From Rhodopseudomonas palustris (GTDB lineage Bacteria > Pseudomonadota > Alphaproteobacteria > Rhizobiales > Xanthobacteraceae): 64,000 bases of DNA. How positions within the stretch are numbered: position 1 is the first letter of the stretch; every line of letters begins with the position of its first letter. The translations under genes were made by a program, and so were the position numbers. The DNA is taken from the NCBI RefSeq assembly GCF_003031265.1, contig NZ_CP019966.1, forward strand, positions 620,001 to 684,000, in the 5' to 3' direction. Shown one piece after another: positions 7,611 to 16,022 of this stretch. The notes under the pieces are model-generated. The model was given only the letters and a program-made list of their open reading frames with translations, was not told the origin of the DNA and did not search any database.

Positions 7611-8729
7611 CTATCGCTTGAGCTGCGCCTTCAAGGTCGCCTCGACCTCGCGGTCGAACGACGAAGCCTGCTTCGGCTGCTTGTCGCGCTGCGCCAGCAA
7701 ATAGGCATCGCGCTGCTTCACCAGGGCTGCGAGTTTGTCGTTGAGCGCCTTGCGGGCCGTCATCTGGGCGTCGAGCTTGGCGGCCCGTTGCTCGGCCGGC
7801 AGCGCGCGCAGCTCCGGCGGCAGATCCGCGTCCTTGACCTGATCGAGCTTCTGCCGCCCGGCCAGCACGTCGCTGACCAGATCGCCGCCGCCGGTCACGG
7901 CCTCGGACGAACTGCGGGCGCGTTTGTTGATGTAGCTGGCCATGTCGGACGCCGAGGCCGGTGCCGCGGCCGCGACCTTGGCGAGCTGTCCGGTCTTCTC
8001 TTCGGTCCGCCGCTGCATCGGCGCGGGGCCGTAGGGGATCACGGTGCCGTTGATCTGCTTCTGCAGGATGATGATCTCGTCGTCATAGGGCGTTTGGATC
8101 ACCACGATCTGGCCGCCGTCCTGCGGGATGGCGATGTAGCGGCCGCGGCCGCCGTCGGCGATCTCGTGCCACACCCGTGCGGTGTCCTGCGCGGTGCCGG
8201 CCTGCACCGCGTTGACGATGATGTCTTTCTGCCGGGCGACTGCCAGAGTCTCGGGGTACTTGGTGTCCTGCGCGTAGTCCATGTGCGGCGGAGCATCGCC
8301 AACCAGGAACACGATGCGGCGGGTGTCGCCGCCCTGCCGCCAATGCAGCTTGTTGATCGCCGTATCGAGCGCCTCGTTGACGCTCTCGGGCCAGTCGCCG
8401 CCGCCGCGCGCCTGCAGTTGCAGGAGCTGGCCGTAAAGGTCCTGGATGTCGGTGGTAAGGTCGACGCTGCGGACCACGTAGTCGTCACCGATGTCCCGAT
8501 AGGCGACCAGCCCCATCCGAATGTCGGCGTCGGGATTGTCGTCGAGGATCGTGGTCGCGATCGACCATATCTTGCGCTTGGCGCCTTCGATCAGGCCGCT
8601 CATCGATCCGGTGGTGTCGAGTACGAATGCGACTTCGACCGAGGGCCGCGCTTGCGCCGCCGTCGCGAAGGAGAGTGGAAGCGCCAGCGCGGCGGCAGCC
8701 AGCGCGGTCTTGAGAGTGATGCGTTTCAT
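7611..8729 (-). CDS. Exported von Willebrand factor type A domain protein
   Basis: The ATG at 8729 is preceded by GGAG and starts a signal peptide (MKRITLKTALAAAALALPLS, cleaved after AQA). The product is 372 aa. A vWA domain follows directly: VAFVLDTTGSMSGLI supplies a MIDAS-type DxTxS motif, with MGLVAYRDIGDDY and IVFLVGDAPPHMD as later metal-site and beta-strand segments. The C-terminal about 120 residues are charged and predicted coiled (LPAEQRAAKLDAQMTARKAL). It is probably periplasmic and binds a protein partner through the vWA domain. No partner such as a MoxR ATPase is adjacent. Confidence 0.85.
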   Translation of the reverse strand: MKRITLKTALAAAALALPLSFATAAQARPSVEVAFVLDTTGSMSGLIEGAKRKIWSIATTILDDNPDADIRMGLVAYRDIGDDYVVRSVDLTTDIQDLYGQLLQLQARGGGDWPESVNEALDTAINKLHWRQGGDTRRIVFLVGDAPPHMDYAQDTKYPETLAVARQKDIIVNAVQAGTAQDTARVWHEIADGGRGRYIAIPQDGGQIVVIQTPYDDEIIILQKQINGTVIPYGPAPMQRRTEEKTGQLAKVAAAAPASASDMASYINKRARSSSEAVTGGGDLVSDVLAGRQKLDQVKDADLPPELRALPAEQRAAKLDAQMTARKALNDKLAALVKQRDAYLLAQRDKQPKQASSFDREVEATLKAQLKR

Positions 8730-8883
8730 CGTGATGGTCTCCGGCGCCCCCGCCAAGCCCGCAACTCAATGCTTCGCCGTGCGGCACCTTCGAAAAGGTG
8801 TCGCCGCAACGGTCCTGCGGCCGAGACCGGAACTGACGTGACCGGTTGGGCACCTGCTCCGACTTCGGCTAGACTTGGACGCG

Positions 8884-9366
8884 ATGGAATCGAATGCCGT
8901 TCAAATGATTCTGCCGCGCGATTTGCGGCAGTCGGAGACCGCGCTCAGCATTGCGCGCGGCACGCAGCGGCTGCTGCGTTCGCTCGGCTTCGCCTGCGTC
9001 AGCGAACTGCCGCTGCCGTCCGGGCGGCGCGCCGATCTGGTGGCGCTGAACGAGCGCGGCGAGATCTGGATCGTGGAGATCAAATCGTCGGTCGAGGATC
9101 TGCGGGCCGATCACAAATGGCCCGACTACCGGGCGCATTGCGACCGGCTGTTCTTCGCCTTCACTCAGGATCTGCCGTGCGAGATTTTTCCGGCCGACAC
9201 CGGGCTGATCGTGGCCGACGGCTACGGCGCTCATCTGCATTGCGAAGCGCCGGAGCACAAGCTGCCGGCGGCGACCCGCAAGGTGATGATGCTGCGCTTC
9301 GCGCTGGCCGCCGCCCAACGTCTCGGACGCCTCAGCGATCCGCAGGGATTTGCCGAAGGAGCGTAA
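8884..9366 (+). CDS. mmcB: MmcB-family putative DNA repair nuclease
   Basis: The product is 160 aa from the ATG at 8884; a TTG three codons upstream is less likely. The centre reads RRADLVALNERGEIWIVEIKSS, the D...E-x-K pattern of a PD-(D/E)xK nuclease-like core. It is followed by DLRADHKWPDYRAHCDRLFF, a hallmark of the alphaproteobacterial MmcB (DUF1052) family. MmcB was described in Caulobacter as a damage-related protein. I found no GAAC/GTTC-type LexA box in the 100 nt upstream, so SOS control is not supported here. A nested palindromic repeat follows the stop. Confidence 0.85.
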   Translation: MESNAVQMILPRDLRQSETALSIARGTQRLLRSLGFACVSELPLPSGRRADLVALNERGEIWIVEIKSSVEDLRADHKWPDYRAHCDRLFFAFTQDLPCEIFPADTGLIVADGYGAHLHCEAPEHKLPAATRKVMMLRFALAAAQRLGRLSDPQGFAEGA

Positions 9367-9376
9367 CTTTGAGTGC

Positions 9377-9479
9377 CGTCATTCCGGGGCGCCGCGCAGC
9401 GGCGAACCCGGAATCCCGATGGAGTCTTCGCGTGTCGGATTCCGGGTTCGCGAGCTTTTGCTCGCGCCCCGGAATGACG
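9377..9479. repeat. Nested palindromic intergenic repeat (REP-like)
   Basis: The outer arms are a perfect 15-bp inverted repeat, CGTCATTCCGGGGCG (9377-9391) and CGCCCCGGAATGACG (9465-9479). Inside are perfect 14-bp arms, CGAACCCGGAATCC (9403-9416) and GGATTCCGGGTTCG (9437-9450). It sits between convergent mmcB and regA. CGTCATTCCGG-type palindromes are common in Bradyrhizobium and Rhodopseudomonas intergenic regions; related fragments occur at 19213 and 43787. Confidence 0.9.
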
Positions 9480-9507
9480 CGCTGGTAACTAAAAGGGAAG
9501 GCTGTGC

Positions 9508-10062
9508 TTAGCGTGGCGCGCGCTTGGCGAGGATGCGCTGCAGGGTGCGGCGGTGCATGTTGAGGCGGCGCGCGGTCTCGGAGACGTTGCGGTTGCACAT
9601 CTCGTAGATGCGCTGGATGTGCTCCCAGCGGACGCGGTCCGCCGACATCGGGTTCGGCGGCGGTTCGGATTTCTCGTTGCCGGTCGAGAGCAGCGCTGCA
9701 ACGACGTCGTCGGCGTCCGCCGGCTTCGACAGATAGTCGACCGCGCCCATCTTCACCGCGGTCACGGCGGTGGCGATGTTGCCATAGCCGGTCAGCACGA
9801 TGGCGCGGCAATCCGGGCGCTCACGCTTCAACGCCGAGACCACATCGAGGCCGTTGCCGTCGCCGAGACGGAGATCGACCACGGCGAACGCCGGTGCCGC
9901 CTTGCCGATCTGGGCGAGACCGCTGGAGACGCTGTCGCAGGCCGTGACCGCGAAGCCGCGCGTTTCCATGGCCCGTGCCAGCCGGTCGAGGAACGGCTTG
10001 TCGTCCTCCACGATCAGCAGCGAGCGATCGGTGTGGTCATTCAGTTCGGGAATGGCGTTCAC
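9508..10062 (-). CDS. regA: RegA/ActR/PrrA-type redox response regulator
   Basis: The product is 184 aa. The receiver domain has the acidic pair at residues 20-21 (VEDDKP), the phospho-acceptor Asp63 in AVVDLRLGDGNG, and the Lys in YLSKP. A short Pro-rich linker (SEPPPNPMSADRV) leads to a C-terminal Fis-type helix-turn-helix ending NVSETARRLNMHRRTLQRIL, which is nearly invariant in RegA/PrrA/ActR/RegR. This family activates or represses photosynthesis, nitrogen fixation, CO2 fixation and respiratory genes in response to redox state. It is transcribed after the cognate kinase, 91 nt downstream. Confidence 0.95.
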   Translation of the reverse strand: MNAIPELNDHTDRSLLIVEDDKPFLDRLARAMETRGFAVTACDSVSSGLAQIGKAAPAFAVVDLRLGDGNGLDVVSALKRERPDCRAIVLTGYGNIATAVTAVKMGAVDYLSKPADADDVVAALLSTGNEKSEPPPNPMSADRVRWEHIQRIYEMCNRNVSETARRLNMHRRTLQRILAKRAPR

Positions 10063-10153
10063 GGCGGGGCTCCTCGTCGAGTGTCACAAGATATGGGGGT
10101 GCGACACCGCGCTGCCAAGAGCGTGCGCCTGCGACCGGAGCGCGCGGGGCAGA

Positions 10154-11476
10154 TCAAGCCATTGTTTCTTCGGTCTTTTCGATGGTCTCGAAGCGGTTCC
10201 TGGGCCAGCTGAGCTGGACGATGGCACCATGATCCGGGAAGGTCTTGTTGCGGAACTCGACCTTGGCGCCGGTTCGCTCCAGCAAGGTCCGGGCGATGAA
10301 CACGCCGAGGCCGAGGCCCGACCGCTCGCGATTGGGATCGTCGGCGCTGCGGCGGCGCGACAAATAAGGCTCGCCGATCCGGCGCAGCACGTCCGGCTTG
10401 ATGCCCGGACCGTCGTCCGACACCACGATCTGCACGGTGTCGGCGTTCCACCAGGCATTCACCTCGACGGCGTTGCGGGCGAAGTCGACGGCGTTCTCAA
10501 GGATATTGCCGATGCCATACAGGATCGCGGGATTCCGCATCACCACCGGCTCGGGTTCGCCGTGCTGCGCCAGCCGGATCTTGATGGCGATGCCGAAGTC
10601 GCGATGCGGCGCCACGGCCTCCTCGATCAGCGTCGACAGCGGCATCCGGTCGAACGGTGCGCCGGCCGACGATAGCTGAGCGATCTTGCCGAGGATCTCG
10701 CGGCAGCGCTGCGCCTGTTCGCGCAGGGTCCGCAGGTCGGAGGCCATCTCCGGCGGGGCGGTTTTTTCCAGTTCGCGCGAGATCAGGAAGATGGTCGACA
10801 GCGGCGTGCCGAGTTCGTGCGCGGCCGCGGCGGCCAGGCCATCGAGTTGGGTCAGATGCTGCTCACGTTCCAGCACCAGTTCGGCCGCCGACAGCGCGTC
10901 GGCGAGCTTGCGGGCCTCTTCGGTGACCTGGAAGGTGTAGAGGCTGGTGACGCCGATCGCGAGCAGGATCGAGAGCCAGACGCCGACCAGATAGATCCGC
11001 GGCAGCGCCACCGGCTCCTCGCCGGCCCAGGGCAGCGGCAGATGGCTGTAGCCGAGGAAGGCCGCGCAGCCGGCCGCGAAGATCCCGAGCGAGATCGTCA
11101 TCCGGGTGGGCAGTGCGGTGGCGCTGATCAGCACCGGCCCGAGGAACAGGAATGCGAACGGGTTCTGCAGGCCGCCGGTAAAGTAGAGCAGGCCCGCCAG
11201 TTCGGAGATGTTGAGCGCGAGCAGCAGCGCGGCGTAGATCGGCTCCATCCGCTGCATCGGATTGAAGGCGATCTGCAGCGCGAGGTTGACCAGGCCCGAC
11301 ACGGCGATGATGACGATGCACGGCATCACCGCGAAGTCGAATTCCAGCCCTTCCGAGACCACGAAGATCGCGGCGAGCTGGCCGAGTGCCGCCAGCCAGC
11401 GCAGGCGCAGGATGGTATCGAGGCGAACGTGGCGCCGCGGATGCCGGAAGTCGGCGGAAATCAGATCATCGGACAT
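10154..11476 (-). CDS. regB: RegB/ActS/PrrB-type redox sensor histidine kinase
   Basis: I use the ATG at 11476 (MSDDLISADFRHPRRH); an upstream start would add 12 residues. The product is 440 aa. Six hydrophobic segments precede the kinase core. The quinone-responsive motif GGLQNPF lies between the third and fourth. The phospho-acceptor His220 sits in AAAHELGTPLSTI, and Cys258 in REQAQRCREIL is placed like the redox-active cysteine of Rhodobacter RegB. The ATPase boxes are ILENAVDFA, DDGPGI and GLGLGVFIA. It is divergent from an ABC exporter across 108 nt. The genes usually found beside regBA elsewhere (senC, hvrA) are not here. Confidence 0.94.
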   Translation of the reverse strand: MSDDLISADFRHPRRHVRLDTILRLRWLAALGQLAAIFVVSEGLEFDFAVMPCIVIIAVSGLVNLALQIAFNPMQRMEPIYAALLLALNISELAGLLYFTGGLQNPFAFLFLGPVLISATALPTRMTISLGIFAAGCAAFLGYSHLPLPWAGEEPVALPRIYLVGVWLSILLAIGVTSLYTFQVTEEARKLADALSAAELVLEREQHLTQLDGLAAAAAHELGTPLSTIFLISRELEKTAPPEMASDLRTLREQAQRCREILGKIAQLSSAGAPFDRMPLSTLIEEAVAPHRDFGIAIKIRLAQHGEPEPVVMRNPAILYGIGNILENAVDFARNAVEVNAWWNADTVQIVVSDDGPGIKPDVLRRIGEPYLSRRRSADDPNRERSGLGLGVFIARTLLERTGAKVEFRNKTFPDHGAIVQLSWPRNRFETIEKTEETMA

Positions 11477-11584
11477 GCGCCGGACAGTAGCGTCGGCGGC
11501 TCGGGATGCCAATTGACGCCGCCCGCGGCGGATCGCCCGGCGGCACGCTTGCGCTCACCGCTGGCAATCGCCAAACAGGCATCC

Positions 11585-12382
11585 ATGATGGCGATCGATA
11601 GCGTTGGCCGGGTCGACGACCCGGCGGGGTCTTCCTCCGTGTCTGCGGCGATTGAAGTCTCGCATCTGGTCAAGACCTACAAGACCACGCGGGCGGTGGA
11701 CGACATCTCGTTCCGGGTGCCGCGCGGCAGCATCACCGGACTGCTCGGCGGCAACGGCGCCGGCAAGACCACGACGATCGCGATGATCATGGGCCTGGTA
11801 TTGCCGACCGCAGGACGGATCCGCGTGCTCGGCTGCGCGATGCCGGAGCAGCGGGCCGACGTGCTCGGCCGGATCAACTTCGAAAGCCCCTATGTCGACA
11901 TGCCGTCGCGGCTGACGGTGCGGCAAAACCTGACGGTGTTTGGCCAGCTCTACGCGGTCCCCGACTTGCGCGGCCGGATCGCCGAACTCGCCGCCGATTT
12001 CGACCTGACCGACTTTCTCGACCGGCCCTCCGGCAAGCTGTCGGCCGGGCAGAAAACCCGGGTGGCGCTGGCAAAGGCGCTGATCAACCAGCCCGAACTG
12101 CTGCTGCTCGACGAGCCGACCGCCTCGCTCGACCCCGACACCGCCGACTGGATCAGGTCGCATCTGGAGAGTTATCGCAAGCGCCGCGGCGCCAGCATCC
12201 TGCTGGCTTCGCACAACATGCTCGAGGTCGAGCGGCTGTGTGATCGCGTCGTGATCATGAAGCGCGGCCGGATCGAGGACGACGACACCCCGTCGGCGAT
12301 CATGGCCCGCTATCACCGCTCGACGCTGGAGGAGGTGTTTCTCGACGTCGCCCGCGGCCGGGCACGGGATGCTGAATCATGA
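11585..12382 (+). CDS. ABC transporter ATP-binding protein
   Basis: The product is 265 aa from the ATG at 11585; the adjacent ATG at 11588 is equivalent. Walker A is GGNGAGKTT (residues 55-63), the signature is LSAGQKTR, Walker B is LLLLDEPTASLD, and the switch His is in ILLASHNMLEVE. The closest type is the CcmA/NatA-like exporter ATPase that pairs with ABC-2 permeases. It overlaps the permease gene by 4 nt (ATGA), so the two are translationally coupled. The cargo is unknown. The long in-frame extension upstream is antisense to regB and is not real. Confidence 0.92.
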   Translation: MMAIDSVGRVDDPAGSSSVSAAIEVSHLVKTYKTTRAVDDISFRVPRGSITGLLGGNGAGKTTTIAMIMGLVLPTAGRIRVLGCAMPEQRADVLGRINFESPYVDMPSRLTVRQNLTVFGQLYAVPDLRGRIAELAADFDLTDFLDRPSGKLSAGQKTRVALAKALINQPELLLLDEPTASLDPDTADWIRSHLESYRKRRGASILLASHNMLEVERLCDRVVIMKRGRIEDDDTPSAIMARYHRSTLEEVFLDVARGRARDAES

Positions 12383-13209
12383 GAAGCTTGATCGCCGGCC
12401 TCGAACTCGGTCACGGCCTCGCCTGGCATCGCATCAGCGCTATGGTGCTGCGCTATTGGTACCTGCTGCTGTCGTCATGGCCGCGGCTGTTCGAGCTGGT
12501 GTACTGGCCGGCGCTGCAAGTGATCACTTGGGGCTTTCTGCAGAGCTACGTGGCGCAGAATGCCGGGTTCTTCGCCCGCGCCGGCGGCACGCTGATCGGC
12601 GCGGTAATCCTGTGGGACATTCTGTTTCGCGGTCAGCTCGGCTTTTCGATCTCGTTTCTCGAGGAGATGTGGGCGCGCAATCTCGGCAACCTGATGATGA
12701 GCCCGCTGAAGCCGCTCGAGTTTCTGATCGCCTTGATGATCATGAGCCTGATCCGTCTTGCCATCGGTGTCGTGCCGATGGTGGTGCTGGCGATGACGCT
12801 GTTCGACTTCAATCTGTTCGGCTTCGGCCTGCCGCTCGGCGCGTTCTTCTGTAACCTGATCTTTACCTCGTGGGCGCTCGGCATCTTCGTGTCCGGGCTG
12901 GTGCTGCGCCATGGCCTCGGTGCCGAAAGCATCGTCTGGAGCCTGATGTTCGGCGTGATGCCGCTCGCCTGCGTCTACTATCCGGTCGCGGTGCTGCCGC
13001 ATTGGCTGCAGGTCGTCGCCTGGATGCTGCCGCCGACATACGTGTTCGAAGGCATGCGCGCGCTGCTGATCGATCACCAGTTTCGCGGCGATCTGATGCT
13101 GTGGGCGCTTGGCATCAATGTGGTGCTGTTCGTGGCCGCGTTCATCAGTTTTCTGGCGATGCTGAACAGCGCCCGGCGCCACGGCTCACTGATCCAGAGC
13201 GGTGAGTAG
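12379..13209 (+). CDS. ABC-2 type transporter permease
   Basis: The product is 276 aa with six hydrophobic segments, typical of ABC-2 permeases. Examples are LFELVYWPALQVITWGFLQSY, GTLIGAVILWDILFRGQ and WSLMFGVMPLACVYYPVAVL. The motif LPHWLQVVAWMLPPTYVFEGMR near the C-terminus is the conserved ABC-2 signature region. It starts inside the stop of the ATPase gene. With the ATPase it forms a two-gene exporter; no substrate-specific partner is adjacent. Confidence 0.92.
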   Translation: MRSLIAGLELGHGLAWHRISAMVLRYWYLLLSSWPRLFELVYWPALQVITWGFLQSYVAQNAGFFARAGGTLIGAVILWDILFRGQLGFSISFLEEMWARNLGNLMMSPLKPLEFLIALMIMSLIRLAIGVVPMVVLAMTLFDFNLFGFGLPLGAFFCNLIFTSWALGIFVSGLVLRHGLGAESIVWSLMFGVMPLACVYYPVAVLPHWLQVVAWMLPPTYVFEGMRALLIDHQFRGDLMLWALGINVVLFVAAFISFLAMLNSARRHGSLIQSGE

Positions 13210-13347
13210 GATGAATCCGGACAGGCCTGTGGACTGTCCGTGCTTACTTTTTACGCGGTGAAGCGCATATTTCGATCTTGTGATTGACGCGCCTGTACCC
13301 AGCCGCCACTATGTTGCGCTGCACGGGGTTACGAGGGACACGACACG

Positions 13348-14676
13348 ATGCCGGTTGTCATTGGTGAATTTGGTCGCCCGCCGGAGATGCCTGCGGAAGT
13401 CAGTCCGGCGCTGACCACGCCGATGTACTGGTTCTACGAGATGGCGCACGCCTCGCTGAATCCGGCGCGGGCGATGTCGGACGCGACCAAGCTGGCGTTC
13501 AAGAACCCGCTCAATCCGTGGAGCCACACCGAATTCGGCAAGTCGATTGCCGCGGCTTGCGAAGTGTTCGAGCGCACCACCCGCCGCTACGGCAAGCCGG
13601 AGTGGGGGCTCGACGACACCGAAGTCAACGGCATGCGGGTCCCGATCGAGATCCACAATGTCTGGGAAAAGCCGTTCTGCCGGCTGCTCTATTTCGAGCG
13701 CAAGCTGGAGCGCCCGCTGCGCCATCCGCAGCCGCGGCTGCTGATCGTGGCGCCGATGTCCGGCCACTACGCCACGCTGCTGCGCGGCACGGTCGAAGCC
13801 TTCCTGCCGACCCATGAGGTCTACATCACCGACTGGGCCGACGCCCGGATGGTGCCGGCCGCGGCCGGGCGGTTCGACCTCGACGACTATGTCGATTACG
13901 TCATCGAGATGCTGCAGACGCTGGGCGGCAACGTTCACGTCATGGCGGTGTGCCAGCCGTCGGTGCCGGTGCTGACCGCGGTGTCAGTGATGGAGGCCAA
14001 CGAAGATCCGTTCGTGCCGCTGTCGATGACGCTGATGGGCGGCCCGATCGACACCCGCCGCAATCCGACCGCGGTGAACAATCTCGCGGCCGAGAAGGGC
14101 ATCGACTGGTTCCGCAACCACGTCATCACCAAGGTGCCGTTCCCGCATCCGGGCTTCATGCGCGACGTCTATCCGGGGTTTTTGCAGCTCAACGGGTTCA
14201 TCAGCATGAACCTCGACCGGCACATGGACGCGCATCGCAACCTGTTCAACCATCTGGTTCAGGGCGACGGCGACCTCGCCGACAAGCACCGCGAGTTCTA
14301 CGACGAGTATCTGGCGGTGATGGATCTGACCGCGGAATTCTATCTGCAGACGGTCGATCTGGTGTTCGTCAAGCACGCGCTGCCGAAAGGCGAGATGACG
14401 CATCGCGGCAAGCTGGTCGAACCGTCGAAGGTCAAGCGCGTCGCGCTGATGACGGTGGAAGGCGAGAACGACGACATCTCCGGTCTCGGTCAGACCGAGG
14501 CGACGCACGGTCTGTGTTCGTCGATCCCGGATAATCGGCGCGTGCACTACGTGCAGAAGGGCGTCGGCCACTACGGTGTGTTCAACGGCTCGCGTTTCCG
14601 TTCGGAAATCGTGCCGCGTATCTGTGATTTCCATGCGTCGTCGGCGAGTGATACGCCGGCGCGCGCGGCGGAGTGA
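13348..14676 (+). CDS. phaZ: Intracellular polyhydroxyalkanoate depolymerase
   Basis: The product is 442 aa with GAGGGA upstream of the ATG. It matches the intracellular PhaZ family that degrades native PHB granules. The lipase-box-like motif has cysteine instead of serine, VMAVCQPSVPVLTA with Cys202 as the expected nucleophile. LLIVAPMSGHYATLLRGTV is the oxyanion region and GVGHYGVFNGSRFR supplies the C-terminal His. DDISGLGQTEATHGLC is another family block. There is no signal peptide, consistent with a cytosolic granule enzyme. It appears monocistronic. Its product would feed 3-hydroxybutyrate into central carbon metabolism. Confidence 0.93.
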   Translation: MPVVIGEFGRPPEMPAEVSPALTTPMYWFYEMAHASLNPARAMSDATKLAFKNPLNPWSHTEFGKSIAAACEVFERTTRRYGKPEWGLDDTEVNGMRVPIEIHNVWEKPFCRLLYFERKLERPLRHPQPRLLIVAPMSGHYATLLRGTVEAFLPTHEVYITDWADARMVPAAAGRFDLDDYVDYVIEMLQTLGGNVHVMAVCQPSVPVLTAVSVMEANEDPFVPLSMTLMGGPIDTRRNPTAVNNLAAEKGIDWFRNHVITKVPFPHPGFMRDVYPGFLQLNGFISMNLDRHMDAHRNLFNHLVQGDGDLADKHREFYDEYLAVMDLTAEFYLQTVDLVFVKHALPKGEMTHRGKLVEPSKVKRVALMTVEGENDDISGLGQTEATHGLCSSIPDNRRVHYVQKGVGHYGVFNGSRFRSEIVPRICDFHASSASDTPARAAE

Positions 14677-15015
14677 TTACTACGCGTCGTCATGAGCAGG
14701 CGCTGTGGATGACGCGTTGGTGCTGATCAGTTTGCGCTGATAAATCAATGCGCAAGCGGCTTGGTCACTTGTGTACATAGCCTGGGGGAATCCAGATTCA
14801 TGGGTTCCACAAGTAGTGAGGAGTGAGTCACCTCTCAGGGTATCGTTTTGAATCGAAATTCGCGAAAATTTCGAGTTCCAGGCCCCATCACTTAGGGGTG
14901 CGACATCGGCTTTGCCCTGTATATTGGGCAAATGATTTGTTTTTGCGCCGAGCGCTTCCCATGGCGGCGGTTATGGCAGATTCCAGGGGACCTTCTTTTC
15001 CCTGGACCTGCAGAC
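14677..15015. other. 339-nt relatively A+T-rich intergenic region with several inverted repeats
   Basis: By eye this stretch is richer in A+T than its surroundings and contains no credible gene. It holds three inverted repeats. ACTTGTG and CACAAGT flank the interval from about 14766 to 14815. TCGAAATT (14853-14860) pairs with AATTTCGA (14867-14874). TTTGCCC (14911-14917) pairs with GGGCAAA (14926-14932). The last lies about 85 nt upstream of the metalloprotease ATG and could be an operator. An 83-codon minus-strand ORF here has no ribosome binding site and no family features. Confidence 0.5.
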
Positions 15016-15765
15016 ATGGCCCGCGCACTTCTCTATCGGCGCCCCACGGAGCCGTCGACAATCCCCGTCCGACACGGCTCGCAGTTCTTCGCCGTTCGCA
15101 TTCGCCGCCACCGCCGCGCGCGACGTTACACCTTGCGGATTCATCCGAGCGACCGCGAAGCGATTCTGACGATGCCGCCGCGCGGCACGCTGGCCGACGC
15201 CAAGGAATTCGCCCAGCGTCACGGCGCGTGGATCGCCGCGCGTCTCGGCCGGCTGCCGAAGGCGGCGCCGTTCCTGCCCGGCACGCTGGTGCCCCTCCGC
15301 GGCCAGGACCATAAGATCGTGCACCGCGCCGGGCGCGGCACGGTGTGGACCGAAGTGCGCGAGTCCGGCGAAAAGATCCTATGCGTCGCCGGCGAGACCG
15401 AGCACATTGAGCGCCGGGTGCTCGATTTCCTCAAGCGCGAGGCCCGCCGCGACCTGCAAAAGGCCTGCGATCGCTATGCGCCGGAGCTCGGCGTGAAGGT
15501 GACGCGGCTGTCGATCCGCGACCAGTCGAGCCGATGGGGCTCGTGCACCTCGGCCGGCTCGCTGTCGTTCTCGTGGCGGTTGATCCTGGCGCCGCCTTAT
15601 GTGCTGGACTATCTGGCGGCCCACGAAGTCGCGCATCTGGTCGAGATGAACCACTCGGCGCGGTTCTGGCGCGTGGTCGGCAAGGTCTGTCCGCAGATGG
15701 AGCGCGCCAAGACCTGGCTCGACTCCTACGGCAACGACCTGCACCGCTACGGCATCAGCGACTGA
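15016..15765 (+). CDS. M48/YgjP-like (DUF45) zinc metallopeptidase
   Basis: The ATG at 15016 gives 249 aa; a longer in-frame extension upstream lacks a start signal. The zinc motif is HEVAHLVEMNHSARFW, that is HExxH followed by NHSxxFW, diagnostic of the YgjP-like family (DUF45, related to SprT). SSRWGSCTSAGSLSFSWRL just before it is also characteristic. The N-terminal half is a beta-rich arm (FAVRIRRHRRARRYTLRIHP). There is no signal peptide or membrane anchor, so it should be cytoplasmic. The biological role of the family is poorly defined. Confidence 0.88.
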   Translation: MARALLYRRPTEPSTIPVRHGSQFFAVRIRRHRRARRYTLRIHPSDREAILTMPPRGTLADAKEFAQRHGAWIAARLGRLPKAAPFLPGTLVPLRGQDHKIVHRAGRGTVWTEVRESGEKILCVAGETEHIERRVLDFLKREARRDLQKACDRYAPELGVKVTRLSIRDQSSRWGSCTSAGSLSFSWRLILAPPYVLDYLAAHEVAHLVEMNHSARFWRVVGKVCPQMERAKTWLDSYGNDLHRYGISD

Positions 15766-15798
15766 GGTGCGCTGGACGCGGGCGCGCTGCCCGCGTCG

Positions 15799-15971
15799 CC
15801 CTCACCCCAACCCTCTCCCGCAGGCGGGAGAGGGAGCCGGCTACGGCGCGGGGAGAGGTCAAGCCACTCAGCTATTTTCAGCTATCAAACAGACGCTTAT
15901 TCGGGTGGCAGACGCTGCTCCGCTTGCAGCGCGCTCCCTCTCCCGCCTGCGGGAGAGGGTTGGGGTGAGGG
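15799..15971. repeat. Perfect 39-bp inverted repeat with 95-nt spacer
   Basis: The left arm at 15799-15837 and the right arm at 15933-15971 are exact reverse complements over 39 nt. They begin CCCTCACCCCAACC and end GGTTGGGGTGAGGG. Each arm contains its own near-palindrome, CTCTCCCGC-AGG-CGGGAGAG. CCCTCACCCCAACCCTCTCC-type repeats are widespread in proteobacterial intergenic DNA. The element lies between the convergent metalloprotease and PBP1A genes and may terminate both. The spacer is relatively A+T-rich and has no gene. Confidence 0.92.
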
Positions 15972-16022
15972 CTGCCACGCAGACTGAGGGTTGCCGCGCG
16001 CCGCTCAGATCTGCACGCCGCA

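Noticed and set aside
8770-8883. LexA box upstream of mmcB
   Set aside because: No GAAC-N7-GAAC or GTTC-N7-GTTC pair is present, so SOS control is not supported by sequence.
10817-11584. N-terminal extension of the ABC ATPase by about 256 codons
   Set aside because: It runs antisense to regB and has no motif. The ATP-binding domain begins shortly after the ATG at 11585.
14680-14931. 83-codon minus-strand ORF in the A+T-rich gap
   Set aside because: No ribosome binding site, no recognisable family, and the region has inverted repeats that fit a regulatory role better. It cannot be fully excluded.
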